Shown here: piece after piece, positions 1 through 11,880 of the stretch
Layout: every line of letters starts with the position of its first letter
Position numbering within the stretch: the stretch's first letter is position 1
Assembly (NCBI RefSeq): GCF_021347895.1
Contig: NC_067113.1
Location: 37,466,194-37,530,193 of the forward strand
DNA: 64,000 bases
Direction of reading: 5' to 3'
From: Acanthochromis polyacanthus
Lineage: Eukaryota > Chordata > Actinopteri > Pomacentridae
The notes under the pieces: generated by a model
What the model saw: only the letters and a program-made list of their open reading frames with translations
What the model was told of the DNA's origin: nothing
Database searches by the model: none
Translations under genes and position numbers: made by a program

Positions 1-30
1 TCTCTGAACATCTGCAAGTTGAGCTTTGGT

Positions 31-663
31 CAGTGGCGGCTGGCCAATAGAGGGCACTCAGGCGCCCCCCCGGTGTTTTTCATTTTTCATTTTTAAAATA
101 AATATTTTTTTAAATAAACAATAATCAGTTATTTTTTAGCACCACGCGTGTTTAAATTCATCATGTACAAAATATTAAATAGAATTTTCGGGGAAAATAT
201 TTTCCTGCTCATCTCTGCTGAGCTGCTGGGGCGCCAGAGAAACCGCCCCTCTAGTGCGGCAGAGCAGCCAATTACTGACAAGAGATTCAACATAGCAACA
301 GAAATTTATCCAATCAGCGTCGTCGAATCTGATGCCCAGAGGGGCAAAATCGATTTCGCCCCAAGCCAAGTGAGCATGCGTGAGTGCGGTGGATAACTGT
401 GACACTGTCACGGTCACAGTGACAAGAGGAAGGCTTGGCTAGCTGGGTCTAGTCAAGCAAATGCTTTATATTGCTTCCCGTGTTTGCTCTATAAAACGGC
501 TGGGACAGACACGGCATGGACTGTTTCAGGAGTAAGAGATATGAAACATTTATCTGAGAAAATAAAGAAACACGAGAGCAGGAGGACATATATGGAGAAC
601 ACCGTTAAGCTAACGATGCTAGGCAAGGCTAACATCGCGACACAGCTAGATGAAGAGATGAAG
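31..663 (+). mobile_element. hAT transposon 5' part, truncated on the right
   Basis: Begins with a hAT-like terminus (CAGTGGCGGCTGG at 31). AT-rich and GC-rich leader DNA follows, and then a short reading frame with a TTF-type zinc finger (see 445-663). The body stops near 663, where unrelated Tc1-like sequence begins, so only the 5' end survives. No matching right terminus or 8-bp duplication is visible. The hAT assignment rests on the terminus plus the zf-TTF motif; the subfamily is unknown. Confidence 0.55.
445..663 (+). pseudogene. hAT transposase N-terminal fragment (zf-TTF type)
   Basis: The frame read through 484 contains CFPCLLY followed by W-x-x-S-G and then MKHLSEKIKKHESRRTYMEN and KLTMLGKANIATQLDE. 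This is the typical layout of a TTF zinc finger at the N-terminus of ZMYM1-like hAT transposases: a CxxC pair, a Trp/Gly spacer, and a H-x-H pair before an alpha-helical stretch. One expected late His position reads Tyr (RRTYMEN), so the zinc site is probably damaged. The frame ends soon after 663, where Tc1 sequence takes over; no dimerisation or catalytic domain is present. It is a dead fragment, not a gene. Confidence 0.6.
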
Positions 664-945
664 AGCGACACACAATTACACACTGAACTGTTCTGAAGTG
701 GCCTCCAATGAGCCCTGATCTGAATCCTACTGAACATCTGTGGAAGCAGCTGAAACATGCAGTCTGGAGAAGGACAGCCTTCACACCTGAGACAGCTGGA
801 GCAGTTTGCTCACCAGGAGTCCACACGTGCAGAAGTCTCTCTGAGAGTTACACAAATCACCTGACTGCAGTGACTGCTTTAAAAGGTTATACAACAAAAT
901 ATTAAGTTAAAGGGTACCATCATTTTTGTCCAGGCCTGTTTCATA
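664..945 (+). mobile_element. Tc1/mariner-like element, 3' fragment with transposase C-terminus
   Basis: The frame at 708-905 opens with MSPDLNPTEHLWKQLKHAVW, the conserved block around the last catalytic Glu of Tc1-like DDE transposases (SPDLNPxEHLW). It continues as a short C-terminal tail ending near 905. The DNA then runs into GGTACCATCATTTTTGTCC and AGGCCTGTTTCAT, a common 3' end of fish Tc1 elements. The rest of the transposase is absent, so this is a 3' remnant lying against the hAT fragment. Confidence 0.7.
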
Positions 946-2108
946 TTCTTACAAAGTAATCTTCAACAGAAGAGTACTGTCTGTCTGTACACACACATTT
1001 ATTCCCTTGACCAGATTTTTCTTTGTATAAAGTTGACTTTAGCTCATCATCCATAATGTATTGCACTGAGTCATTTGTGGATATTTAGTCTAAATAGTGT
1101 TTCTGATGTAATCTGCTCATCATTTTCTGGCTTGTTCACTGAAATGTTGAAATCATCCAAATTGTTGCAGATTGTATTTTTCTTTGTCTGCTAATTGAAA
1201 AATCACTTAATTGTTGCAGTTCTGATCAGTTAGTAACATTTATCTTTATCATAAATTACTGTACAGTATTTTTCTGTTCTAGTATTCATTTCTTAATAAA
1301 CTTAACTCTTAACATAATACTTGAGTCGTCAGTTCAACACTAATGCTCTGTTTCATGAGCTCAGCTGTAGAGATCATTTACTGCTAAAATTGTGGTTACG
1401 CAATATGTTGTACAAAAATGCCTCAAAGTTATTAATATTGGCATTAAATAATTGTTATTTCACAGAGCACTGATATCCTGCCGTTTCAGTTGTATCGGGA
1501 TGGTTACTGAAACTGACTTGATATGGCACAGCCCCACTGAGAATATTTTTCACCAGCTGCCACTGGCTTTGGTCCATAACTCAGCTGATAAAGGCTGGAT
1601 GGGACCTCCACCTGGTGGACCAACCACCTGTAAGGAACCAGGTTCTTGGTGTTTAACCACCAAAGAAGAAGAGGACAGCAGAAAGATCTTTGAAGCTTCA
1701 GCAGAAAGTAGCTGAACTCATTTTTGGTTCTTAATGATGTTTGACCTTCATCCAAGAAGCTTCAGATCCAGATGAACTCCCATTAATGAAGGTGAGACCA
1801 GGAAAAACTGGATGTCTGATAAATGCTGCTGCTCACAGAGTAGACGTACTCACAATCTATCTGCTTCGTGTCTTACAAAAAGGTTCAGGTGTTCCTGCAG
1901 AGAACCTTCTGAGGTTCCCACGGTGGTGTTCAGCAGCACCAGAGGAGCTCAGGACCACAGAAGGAGCTCTCATCTTCAGCTAACTGGAGTTTTGTTGTTG
2001 TTTTTTTTATCAAGTGTTAAGAACTAAATGCAGTAGAGAAGGAAACACTGATAGACTCTAGATGTTGGACTGGTTGTGTTTTCTAGACTCCAGTTTGACC
2101 TGCAGCAC
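946..2108. other. unassigned DNA
   Basis: AT-rich, non-tandem DNA. Short frames at 1452-1715 and 1741-1983 show no recognisable domain. I see no splice-flanked exon, RNA gene or mobile-element terminus here. Confidence 0.5.
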
Positions 2109-2185
2109 CTGGTTCAGGTCCAGCTGGTTCAGGTCCAGCTGGTTCAGGTCCAGCTGGTTCAGCTCCAGCTGGTTCAGCTCCAGCG
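2109..2185. repeat. 15-bp minisatellite, about 5 units
   Basis: Tandem CTGGTTCAGGTCCAG units. The later units carry CTCCAG instead of GTCCAG. The repeat gives a WFRSS pentapeptide on the plus strand and PEPAG on the minus strand; both are repeat artefacts. Confidence 0.9.
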
Positions 2186-2483
2186 GTAGCGGCCGGAGGG
2201 GCCCAGTTCAGCTCAGACCTCAGCCGAAGCCACAAACATCTGCTGCCAACAAACACAGAGTGGCTGTAAACACCCAGCTGGAGGCGGGATTCCACTCAGC
2301 CAACCACATGCTCTGTTGGAGGCAATGCTGATGTCATAAAGAGCTCTGATTGGCTGCTGGTGGTGTGGGTGGGCTGTGTTTACATCACAGGGTTGGACTG
2401 ATCCCATAGGCCGCCTGTCCGGCTGCATGTCCTGAAGCTGAACAGGAACAATGATCCACATGAGACACTGCAGTGGACGGCGT

Positions 2484-2796
2484 GGTGTGGATCATGTGTG
2501 TGTTGTAGATCATGTGTGTGTTGTAGATCATGTGTGTGGTGTAGATCATGTGTGTGGTGTAGATCATGTGTGTGGTGTAGATCATGTGTGTGGTGTAGAT
2601 CATGTGTGTGTTGTAGATCATGTGTGTGGTGTAGATCATGTGTGTGTTGTAGATCATGTGTGTGGTGTAGATCATGTGTGTGTTGTAGATCATGTGTGTG
2701 GTGTAGATCATGTGTGTGGTGTAGATCATGTTGTGTGGTGTAGATCATGTGTGTGGTGTAGATCATGTGTGTGGTGTAGATCATGTGTGTGTTGTG
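2484..2796. repeat. 18-bp minisatellite (GTAGATCATGTGTGTGGT), about 17 units
   Basis: Near-perfect units that differ mainly at one base (GTGGT or GTTGT). One unit near 2728 has an extra T (ATGTTGTGTGG). The 18-bp period keeps frames open (HTHDLH or VCGVDH peptides), but there is no gene. The array is followed at 2846-2942 by a short degenerate AACAGTAACAC/AACAGTAAAAC run. Confidence 0.95.
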
Positions 2797-3639
2797 TACC
2801 AGTAGGAGGATCTGGTCCTGGATCCTGTCAGTCTCAGTCACACAACACCAACACAACAGTAAAACAACAGTAACACAACACCAACACAACAGTAAAACAA
2901 CAGTAACACAACAGTAAAACAACAGTAACACAACAGTTATGTCACAGAAACACACACACAAACACAACAGCAACACTAACACACAACAACAACAACACAC
3001 CGTCTGCAGCAGATTCTACAACAATCTGCTGACTGAGCCTCATTCCAAACATTCTAGATCTGGATCCAACTAAAGAACCTCCTGCTGAGGCTCCAACCAT
3101 CAACAGAAACCTTCTAAACATTCCTCAGAGCTCCGAGTTCTACCTGCAGGTCATGAGAACCAGTATCAGCTTCATCTGAACCTCTAGAACTTCTAGAACT
3201 TAGAACTGGTGAGTTCATGTCACCAGTCTGACTCCCAGTAGATGTTCAGGAGTCCATCACAAATGTTCCTCCAGAAGTAACGGATTGTTCCTGCAGAAAT
3301 GTTCTTTTTATAAAACCTAAATCAGAGATGGATGACAGCAGATCAGCAGAACGTTTAGAGAACTCGGAGCTAACGCTGCGTTAGAAGCTTCATTTCTATT
3401 TATCATGTTTGGTCCTTCTCCACTATTTCTGCTGTTAAAGATCTAAACTAGAACCAGAGAACCTAGAACAGCTTCAGCCTCACACATTAAAATAAAAAGA
3501 CAAACAGCCAGATCTCACTGTGAAATAATCATAATAATAATTATCCAGCTGTTAATTAGAACTTCAGCTCAGGAGCAGAAACACGAACTGTGACCTGATG
3601 AGGAGGAATTCATCCTGACTGTCTGCTTTCAATTATTAC
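2797..3639. other. AAC-rich run, then unassigned DNA
   Basis: 2846-2998 is a degenerate AACAGTAAAAC/AACACAAC run. 2999-3639 is ordinary non-repetitive sequence with no recognisable gene, RNA or element. Confidence 0.5.
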
Positions 3640-3880
3640 ACATTACAGATGATATATATTACTATATACTACATTTATTTTTATATATTACATATATTGC
3701 TCACTATATTACTGTATAGTACGTATATGACTCTATATATATTCCATATATGACTATATATATATAAAACCATATATTATCATATATTACATATAGTAAT
3801 CACTATATTACTGTATATTACATATAATATACATATTACTATATATGTACTACATATTGCATCTATTACTATATATCATA
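3640..3880. repeat. AT-rich low-complexity region
   Basis: Dominated by TATATTAC/TACATATA-type words (ACATATTACTATATA and variants). It has a loose rather than strict period. Confidence 0.8.
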
Positions 3881-5180
3881 TTTTCCACATTAAGGACAGA
3901 CATGGATGTAAACTGTGGACTGATTGGTCGGTGCAGGAACATATATTTTTTGTCATGCCCCCATGTAAATAAAACTGTTCTGTTCTATGGAGGACCGGCG
4001 TGTCTCCTACGTGACGCCTGCTGTCTCAGTTTCTGATATTTATGGAGAAAGTGGAGACACCAGCATAAATCTGAGCTGTTGGGAGATAAATCAGCTGTTT
4101 TCTGGCTCCAGTCGGCTCATAAACGTTCTCCTGCAGCACAAACTCACATATGAAGCTCATTTGTCATACATTTGGCTGTAAAAGACAAACTGTGGCTGAT
4201 GTTCTTCTAAAGCTGAGTGTGAGCTCCATCATAGTGATTTAGTTTAATCCTGAGAGTTCAGCAGCATCTGGACCCCCCAGGCTCTCTGCAGGAGGGGCTG
4301 CTGGGAAACCTGCCAGCTGGAGGCATTTCTGGAGGTCTGAGAACCTCATGGAAAACCATCCTACCAGCCTGACCGGTCCTCAGCCTGTCCTCTGTCAGAA
4401 TGGTGCCAGAATGAAAAGAGGTCTGAATAAATCAAACCAGGTCCTGTTGTACGGTCGGCTGCTTTCATGTTCAGCCGTCTCATAAAGCAGATAAATGCAG
4501 GGTGGAAATTTACCAGAATCAGGCTGCAAACACAAGCTGGAGATGAATAAACAAACCAGTGAGTTCCACATCAAATACCTGCTAAATATTACTATAAATA
4601 AGCTACAGCCACTACAGGTCTCACTGAAGACCTAAATACAACCATCAGAACAGAACCCTGAGGTTCTTATCAACCTAAAAGACCAGAACCAGCATCACTG
4701 GGCTTATAAAGTCATAAGAAAACAGCCATCTGCATGAAAAGGAAAGGACCCAGATTCAAACCCTGAGGAACACCACAGCTACATTTGTAGCTGAGAAAAC
4801 AGAAGCTCCACATGAAAAACATTAAAAGACCTTCACGACCTTTTCAAGAACCTCTGGACAGTAGGACCTGTAGATCTCTAAATCCTCCTGAGTTAGCTTA
4901 AACATGGTCTCCAAACCATCCAGAACCTCGAAGGCCTCCATCAGGTCTTTCAAATCTTCTTCAAGATCTTTAGAAGTTCTCCAAAGACACATAGGACCTC
5001 TCCAAGGACCACTGAAACATCCCCTGGAATCTGAGAGACCTTTAGAACATCTACTAGAGCCACGGGTTACTATATTCTATGAGTTTATTGAGTTATTTAT
5101 CTCCAAGTCTGCTTACAGAGAGAGGTCTGTACGTCAACAACACAATGAAGTGTGAAAAAGGTAAGATATTCCTCCTGGAT

Positions 5181-5181
<1 letters not shown>
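3881..5181. other. unassigned DNA
   Basis: Non-repetitive DNA without a recognisable gene or element. The short frames here have no known motif. Around 4860-5060 there is a loose repetition of CTCCAAAG/GACCTCT words that is too diverged to define a unit. Confidence 0.45.

Positions 5182-5232
<51 letters not shown>
5182..5232. repeat. (AT)n microsatellite, about 25 units
   Basis: A pure TA tract ending directly at the left end of the Tc1-like element. That fits the TA target preference of this superfamily. Confidence 0.95.
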
Positions 5233-5236
<4 letters not shown>

Positions 5237-5345
5237 TGCTCAAAAATAAAGGGAACACTAAAGTAACACGTTGTAGATCTGAATGAATGAAATATTTTTA
5301 TTAAAAACTTTGTTCTTTCCTTAGTTGAATGTGCTGACAATAAAA

Positions 5346-5492
5346 TCACACAAAATTATCAATGAAAATCAAATGCATCAACCCATGGAGGTTTGGATTT
5401 GGAGTTATACTCAAAATTAAAGTGGAAAAGCACACTACAGGCTGATCCAACTTTGATGTAATGGCCTTTAAACAAGTCAAACTGAGGCTCAG

Positions 5493-5586
<94 letters not shown>

Positions 5587-6656
5587 CCTCTGCGTGCCTG
5601 TATGACCTCCCTACAACGCCTGGGCATGCTCCTGATGAGGCGGTGGATGATCTCCTGGGGGATCTCCTCCCAGACCTGGACTAAAGCATCCGCCAACTCC
5701 TGAAAAGTCTGTGGTGCAACTTGGTGTTGGTGGATGGAGCAAGACATGATGTCCCCGATGTGCTCAATTGGATTCAGGTCTGGGGAACGGGCGGGCCAGT
5801 CCATAACATCAATGCCTTCGTGTTGCAGGAACTGCTGACACACTCCAGCCACATGAGGTCTAGCATTGTCTTGCATTAGGAGGAACCCAGGGCCAACCGC
5901 ACCAGCATATGGTCTCACAAGGGGTCTGAGGATCTCATCTCGGTACCTAATGGCAGTCAAGCTACCTCTGGCGAGCACATGGAGGTCTGTGTCCCTCCAT
6001 GGATATGCCTCCCCACACCATCACTGATCCACCACCAAACCGGTCATGCTTTAGGATGCTGCAGGCAGCAGAACGTTCTCCATGGCGTCTCCAGACTCCG
6101 TCACATCTGTCACATGTGCTCAGGGTGAACCTGCTCTCATCTGTGAAAAGCACAGGGCACCAGTGGTGGACCTGCAGATTCCTGTGTTCTGTGGCAAATG
6201 CCAGCCGAGCTCCACGGTACCGGTCAGCGAGCACAGCGGGCACTAGAGGACGCTGGGCCTCAGACCACTCTCATTACATCTCTTTCTGATTGTTTGATCA
6301 GAGACATTCACACCAGTGGTCTGCTGGAGCTCATTTTGTAGAGCTATTGCAGTGCTCATCCTGGTCCTCCTTGCACAAAGGAGCAGATACCTGTCCTACT
6401 GATGGGTTGAGGACCTTCTACAGTCCTGTCCAGCTCTCCCAGACTAACTGCCTGTCTCCTGGAATCTCCTCCATGTTGTTGAGAATGTGCTGGGAGACAC
6501 AGCAAACCTTCTGGCAATGGCACGCATTGATGTTTCATCCTGGAGGAGTTGGACTGTCTGTGGAACCTCTGTAGGGTCCAGGTATCGCCTCATGCTACCA
6601 GAAGTGACTCTGACCCTAGCCAAATGCAAAACTAGTGAGAAACAGTCAGAAAACAT
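5346..6656 (-). pseudogene. Tc1-like transposase, frameshifted
   Basis: Minus-strand pieces in different frames make up one transposase. 6656-6444 has the N-terminal helix-turn-helix region (SMRAIARRFAVSPSTFSTTW). 6243-5962 has the first catalytic Asp (LFTDESRFTLS) and the block SVMVWGGIS. 5978-5346 has the second Asp (MQDNARPHVAG) and the catalytic Glu in SPDLNPIEH. Counting residues between the second Asp and this Glu gives 34, so the triad is DD34E, the Tc1 type. Between 6243 and 6444 the expected linker ([12 protein letters not shown] region) is recognisable but has a frameshift and a stop. C-terminal codons run into a His-Thr repeat encoded by the (GT)n tract at 5495-5585. No single frame spans the protein, so it cannot be active. 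Confidence 0.88.
5495..5585. repeat. (GT)n microsatellite, about 45 units, inside the Tc1 transposase
   Basis: A pure dinucleotide run. On the transposase strand it reads HTHT after REVIQARRG, close to the natural C-terminus. Confidence 0.97.
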
Positions 6657-6892
6657 TAGGAAGGAAAAACATCAGTGTCCTTCACCTGTAAACTCATTCC
6701 TGTTTTGGGGGTTGTCTCATTGTTACCCCTCTAGTGCATCTGTTGTTAATTTTATGAACACCAAAGCAGCTGAAACTGACTAAAACCTCCTCAGTTACTT
6801 ATTGACCAGATCAGTATCCCACATGTTTCACTGATTTGATGCTATACTTAGATTAAAAGTGTTCCTTTAATTTTTTGGAGCAGTGTATATAT

Positions 6893-7130
6893 ATTCATAC
6901 ATATATACAGTGAATCTATTGGTAGAAGGATGCTGAGTTTCCCACTGCCAGGCAGGAGGCCTAGAGGAAGACCAAAGAGGAGGTTTATGGATGTGGTTAA
7001 AGAGGACATGAAGGGAGTTGGTGTGAGAGAAGAAGATGCAGCAGACAGGGTTAGATGGAGGCAATTGATTCACTGTGGTGACCCCTGAAGGGAAAAGCTG
7101 AAAGGAAAAGAAGAAATTCATACATATATA
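6893..7130 (+). mobile_element. 5'-truncated LINE insertion with 15-bp target duplication
   Basis: ATTCATACATATATA occurs at 6893-6907 and again at 7116-7130, exactly flanking a 208-bp insert (6908-7115). The insert holds the C-terminal codons of a non-LTR element and ends in an A/G-rich tail (GGAAAAGAAGAA). This is the usual structure of target-primed reverse transcription with strong 5' truncation. It lies a few bases right of the Tc1 terminus and just left of the 4.3-kb array. Confidence 0.8.
6921..7088 (+). pseudogene. non-LTR retrotransposon protein, C-terminal 55 codons
   Basis: Reading from 6921, the frame contains PGRRPRGRPKRRFMDVVKED, MKGVGVREEDAADRVRWRQL and IHCGDP before a TGA at 7086. 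This is the C-terminal block seen after the reverse transcriptase in many fish LINE proteins (RGRPKRRWxDxVKEDM and DRxRWRxxIxxxDP). The frame is intact but lacks a start, because the insertion is 5'-truncated. I cannot settle the clade from this tail alone. Confidence 0.75.
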
Positions 7131-7133
7131 TAT

Positions 7134-10100
7134 ATGTACTGTGTGTATTGTGTGTATTGTGTGTATTGTGTGTATTGTGTATTGTGTGTATTGTGTATTG
7201 TGTGTATTGTGTGTACTGTGTGTATTGTGTATTGTGTGTATTGTGTGTATTGTGTGTATTGTGTGTACTGTGTGTATTGTGTGTATTGTGTATTGTGTGT
7301 ATTGTGTATTGTGTGTATTGTGTATTGTGTGTATTGTGTGTACTGTGTATTGTGTGTATTGTGTGTATTGTGTATTGTGTGTATTGTGTGTACTGTGTAT
7401 TGTGTGTATTGTGTGTATTGTGTATTGTGTATTGTGTGTATTGTGTATTGTGTGTATTGTGTGTACTGTGTATTGTGTGTATTGTGTGTTGTGTATTGTG
7501 TGTATTGTGTGTATTGTGTGTATTGTGTGTACTGTGTGTATTGTGTATTGTGTGTATTGTGTATGTGTGTATTGTGTGTATTGTGTTTGTGTATTGTGTG
7601 TATTGTGGTATTGTGTATTGTGTGTATTGTGTGTATTGTGTGTATTGTGTGTATTGTGTATTGTGTGTATTGTGTGTATTGTGTGTGTATTGTGTGTATT
7701 GTGTATTGTGTGTATTGTGTGTATTGTGTATTGTGTATTGTGTGTATTGTGTATTGTGTGTATTGTATTGTGTTGTATTGTGTATTGTGTGTATTGTGTA
7801 TTGTGTATTGTGTGTATTGTGTGTATTGTGTATTGTGTGTATTGTGTATTGTGTATTGTGTGTATTGTGTATTGTGTATTGTGTGTATTGTGTGTATTGT
7901 GTATTGTGTGTATTGTGTATTGTGTATTGTGTGTATTGTGTATGTGTGTATTGTGTGTATTGTGTGTATTGTGGTATTGTGTATGGTGTATTGTGTTATG
8001 TGTGTATTGTGTATTGTGTTATTGTGTGTATTGTGTGTATTGTGTATTGTGTATTGTGTGTATGTGTGTATTGTGTATTGTGTGTATTGTGTGTATTGTT
8101 GTATTGTGTGTATTGTGTGTAATTGTGTGTATTGTGTATTGTGTGTATTGTGTGTATTGTGTTATTGTGTATTGTGTGTATTGTATTGTGTATTGTGTAT
8201 TGTGTGTATTGTGTGTATTGTGTGTATTGTGTATTGTGTGTATTGTGTGTATTGTGTGTATTGTGTATTGTGTATTGTGTGTATTGTGTATTGTGTATTG
8301 TGTGTATTGTGTGTATTGTGTATTGTGTGTATTGTGTATTGTGTATTTGTGTGTATGTGTGTATTTGTAGGTGTATGTGTGTATGTGTATTGTGTGTATG
8401 TGTATGTGTATTGTGTGTATTGTGTATTGTGTATTGTGTGTATTGTGTATTGTGTATGTGTGTTTGTGTATTGTGTTTGTGTATTGTGTATTGTTGTGTA
8501 TTGTGTATTGTGTATTTGTGTTTGTGTATTGTGTGTATTGTGTTGTATTGTTGTATTGTGTATTTGTGTAGTGTATTGTGTATTGTGTATTGTGTGTATT
8601 GTGTATGTGTATTGTGGTATTGTGTGTATTGTGTATTGTTATTGTGTGTATTGTGGTATTGTGTATTGTGTGTATTGTGTGTATTGTATTGTGTGTATTG
8701 TTGTATTTGTGTATTGTGTATTGTGTTATTGTGTGTATTGTGTGTATTGTGTGTATTGTGTGTATGTGTGTATTGTGTATTGTGTATTGTGTGTATTGTG
8801 TATTGTGTGTATTGTGTATTGTGTATTGTGTGTATTGTGTATTGTGTGTATTGTGTATTGTGTGTATTGTGTGTATTGTGTATTGTGTGTATTGTGTGTA
8901 TGTATTGTGTGTATTGTGTATTGTGTATTGTGTGTATTGTGTATTGTGTGTATTGTGTATTGTGTGTATTGTGTGTGTATTGTGTATTGTGGTATTGTGT
9001 ATTGTGTGTATTGTGTGTATTGTGTGTATTGTGTATGTGTATTGTGTGTATTGTGTATTGTTGTATTGATGTATGTGTGTATTGTGTATTGTGTATTGTG
9101 TATTGTGTTGTATTGTGTGTATTGTGTATTGTGTGTATTGTGTTATTGTGTATTGTGTATTGTGTGTATTGTGTGTATTGTGTTATTGTGTATTGTGTGT
9201 ATTGTGTATTGTGTATTGTGTGTATGTGTGTATTGTGTTATTGTGTATTGTGTATTGTGTGTATTGTGTGTATTGTGGTATTGTGTGTATTGTGTATTGT
9301 TGTTTGTGTTGTGTGTTTGTGTGTATTGTGTATTTTGTGTGTATTGTGTATTGTGTTTGTGTGTATTGTGGTATTGTGTATTGTGTGTATTTGTGTATTG
9401 TGTATTGTGTATTTGTAGGTTGTATTGTTGTATTGTGTGTATTGTGGTATGTGTGTTATTGTGTATTGTGTGTATTGTGTATTGTGTATTGTGTGTATTG
9501 TGTGTATTGTGTGTATTGTGTGTATTGTGTATTGTGTGTATTGTGTATGTGTGTATTGTTGTATTGTGTATTGTGTGTATTGTGTATTGTGTGTATTGTG
9601 TGTATTGTGTGTATTGTGTATTGTGTATTTGTGTGTATTGTGTGTATTGTGTATTGTGTATTGTGCTGTATGTGTGTGATTTGTGTATTGTGTATTGTGT
9701 TATTGTTGTATTGTTATGTGTATTGGTGTATTGTGTATTGTTGTATTGTTTGTATTGTGTATTGTGTATTGTGTGTATTGTGTGTATTGTGTATTGTGTG
9801 TATTGTGTATGTGTATTGTGTGTATTGTGTGTATTGTGTATTGTGTGTATTGTGTATTGTGTATTGTGTTGTATTGTGTGTATTGTGATTGTGTATTGTG
9901 TATTGTGTGTATTGTGTGTATTGTGTATTGTGTGTATTGTGTATTGTGTGATTGTGTATTGTGTGTATTCTGTGTATTGTGTATTGTGTGTATTGTGTAT
10001 TTGTGTATTGTGTGTATTGTGTATTGTGTATTGTGTGTTTGTGTGTATTGTGTATTGTGTATTGTGTGTATTGTGTGTATTTGTGTATGTGTGTATTGTG

Positions 10101-11414
10101 GTATTGTGTATTGTGTATTGTGTATTGTGTATGTGTGTATTGTGGTGTATTGTGTGTATTGTGTATTGTGTGTATTGTGTATTGTGTGTATTGTTATTGT
10201 GTATTGTGTTATTGTGTGTATTGATGTATTTGTGTATTGTGTATCCTGTGTATTGTGTTATTGTTGTATTGTAGTATTGGTATTGTGTATTGTGTGTATT
10301 GTGTGTATTGTGTATTGTGTGTATTGTGTGTATTGTGTGTATTGTGTATTGTGTATTGTGTGTATTGTTTGTATTGTGTTATTGTGTATTGTGTATTGTG
10401 TGTATTGTGTGTATTGTGTGTATTGTGTATTGTGTATTGTGTGTATGTGTGTATTGTGTGTATTGTGGTGTATTGTGTATTGTGTGTATTGTGTGTATTG
10501 TGTGTATTGTGTATTGTGTATTGTGTGTATTTGTGTATTGTGTGTATTGTGTATTGTGTATTGTGTGTATTGTGTATTGTGTGTATTGTGTTGTGTGATT
10601 GTGATTGTGGTACTGTGTGTTATTGTGTGTACTTGTGTGTATTGTGTGTATTGTGTATTGTGTGTATTGGTGTATTGTGTGTATGTGTATTGTGTATTGT
10701 GTGTATTGTGTATTTGTTGCTATTGTGTATTGTGGTATTGGTGTATTGTGTATGTGTGTACTGTGTATGTGTGTATGTGTGGTGGGTGTATTGTGTGTAT
10801 GTGTTGTGTATTGTGTATTGTGGTGTATTGTGTGTATTGTGTGTATTGTGTATTGTGTACTGTGTGTATTGTGTGTTTATTGTGTATTGTGTGTACTGTG
10901 TGTATTGTGTGTATTGTGTGTATTGTGTATTGTGTACTGTGTGTATTGTGTGTATTGTGTGTATTGTGTATTGTGATATTGTGTGTATTGGTGTATTGTG
11001 TGTATTGTGTATTGTGTGTATTGTGTGTATGTGTATTGTGTATTGTGTGTATTGTGTATTGTGTGTATTGTGTATTGTGTATTGTGTGTATTGTGTGTAT
11101 TGTGTATTGTGTATTGTGTATTGTGTGTATGTGTATTGTGTGTTGTATTGTGTATTGTGGTATTGTGTGTATTGTGTGTATTGTGTATTGTGTATTGTGT
11201 ATTGTGTGTATTGTGTATTGGTGTTTGTGGTATTGTGTACTGTGTGTATTGTGTGTATTGTGTGTATTGTGTGTATTGTGTGTATTGTGTGTATTGTGTG
11301 TATTGTGTGTATTGTGTATTGTGTAATTGTGTGTATTGTGTGTATTGTGTATTGTGTATTGTGTGTATTGTGTATTGTGTGTATTGTGTATGGTGTATTG
11401 TGTATTGTGTGTAT
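7134..11414. repeat. 4.3-kb GT-rich array of mixed 9-bp and 7-bp units
   Basis: Units are GTGTGTATT (9 bp) and GTGTATT (7 bp) in irregular order. GTGTACT variants cluster near both edges. No TAA, TAG or TGA arises from the regular pattern on the plus strand, so several frames stay open (up to 1046 codons of C, V, Y, I and L). These are artefacts. The first 350 bases and some stretches near the right end are regular. The middle, roughly 7485-10990, has many single-base gains and losses (GTGGTATT, TTGTTGTATT, GTGTTATT). Confidence 0.97.
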
Positions 11415-11880
11415 GAGCAATCATAAGTTTGTTGATTTTTCATTTTTATTCTTATGTTATTTACAGTTAAATATAATTTTTGCTGTAACTTTTGAATCTT
11501 AAGTTTACATATTGGTTTAATATGGTATTTCAGATAATGCTAACTGAATACGGTTATTTGTTTCTTTTGGACTGGAACAGACTGTTCACTTTATGTTTAA
11601 TCTTTGGTGGTACTGTAGCTTTAAGAGCTGGCAGCTTGGCTCACTGGAACGTGAGATTATGTGATCAACGCCAGGTTAGCAGTGGAGACACACGGTTTTC
11701 TTACCGTGTCCCGTCCTGTGTTTGTTTTGAAAGCCTTTTTTGTGGATTAATCAGCGACCCAATGTAAATAAATACATTCTTGTTTTTTCATCATAACCTG
11801 GACTTGGACTGGATTGTTCAATACAACTGGGATTGGACATGAGTAACCAGAGATAACTGCTAACTAGCATTAGCCATAAC
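11415..11880. other. unassigned DNA between two arrays of the same repeat
   Basis: Complex sequence with an AATAAA-like signal (TGTAAATAAATACATTC near 11763). It could be an old retroelement end, but I see no terminal repeats or coding motif that would show this. Confidence 0.35.

Larger units (their letters stand above)
5233..6886 (-). mobile_element. Tc1-like DNA transposon (DD34E), complete but degenerate
   Basis: The terminal inverted repeats are ACACTGCTCAAAAATAAAGG at the left and, read on the other strand, ACACTGCTCCAAAAAATTAAAG at the right (shown as separate ends, with small differences). Both ends sit in TATA sequence. The length of about 1.65 kb is normal for a fish Tc1 element. 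The transposase is on the minus strand and is broken. A long (GT)n tract has expanded near the end of its coding region. Confidence 0.88.

Noticed and set aside
7134..11502. Open frames of up to 1046 codons rich in Cys, Val and Tyr
   Set aside because: Direct translation of GTGTATT/GTGTGTATT units, which contain no stop in any plus frame. No start context or domain.
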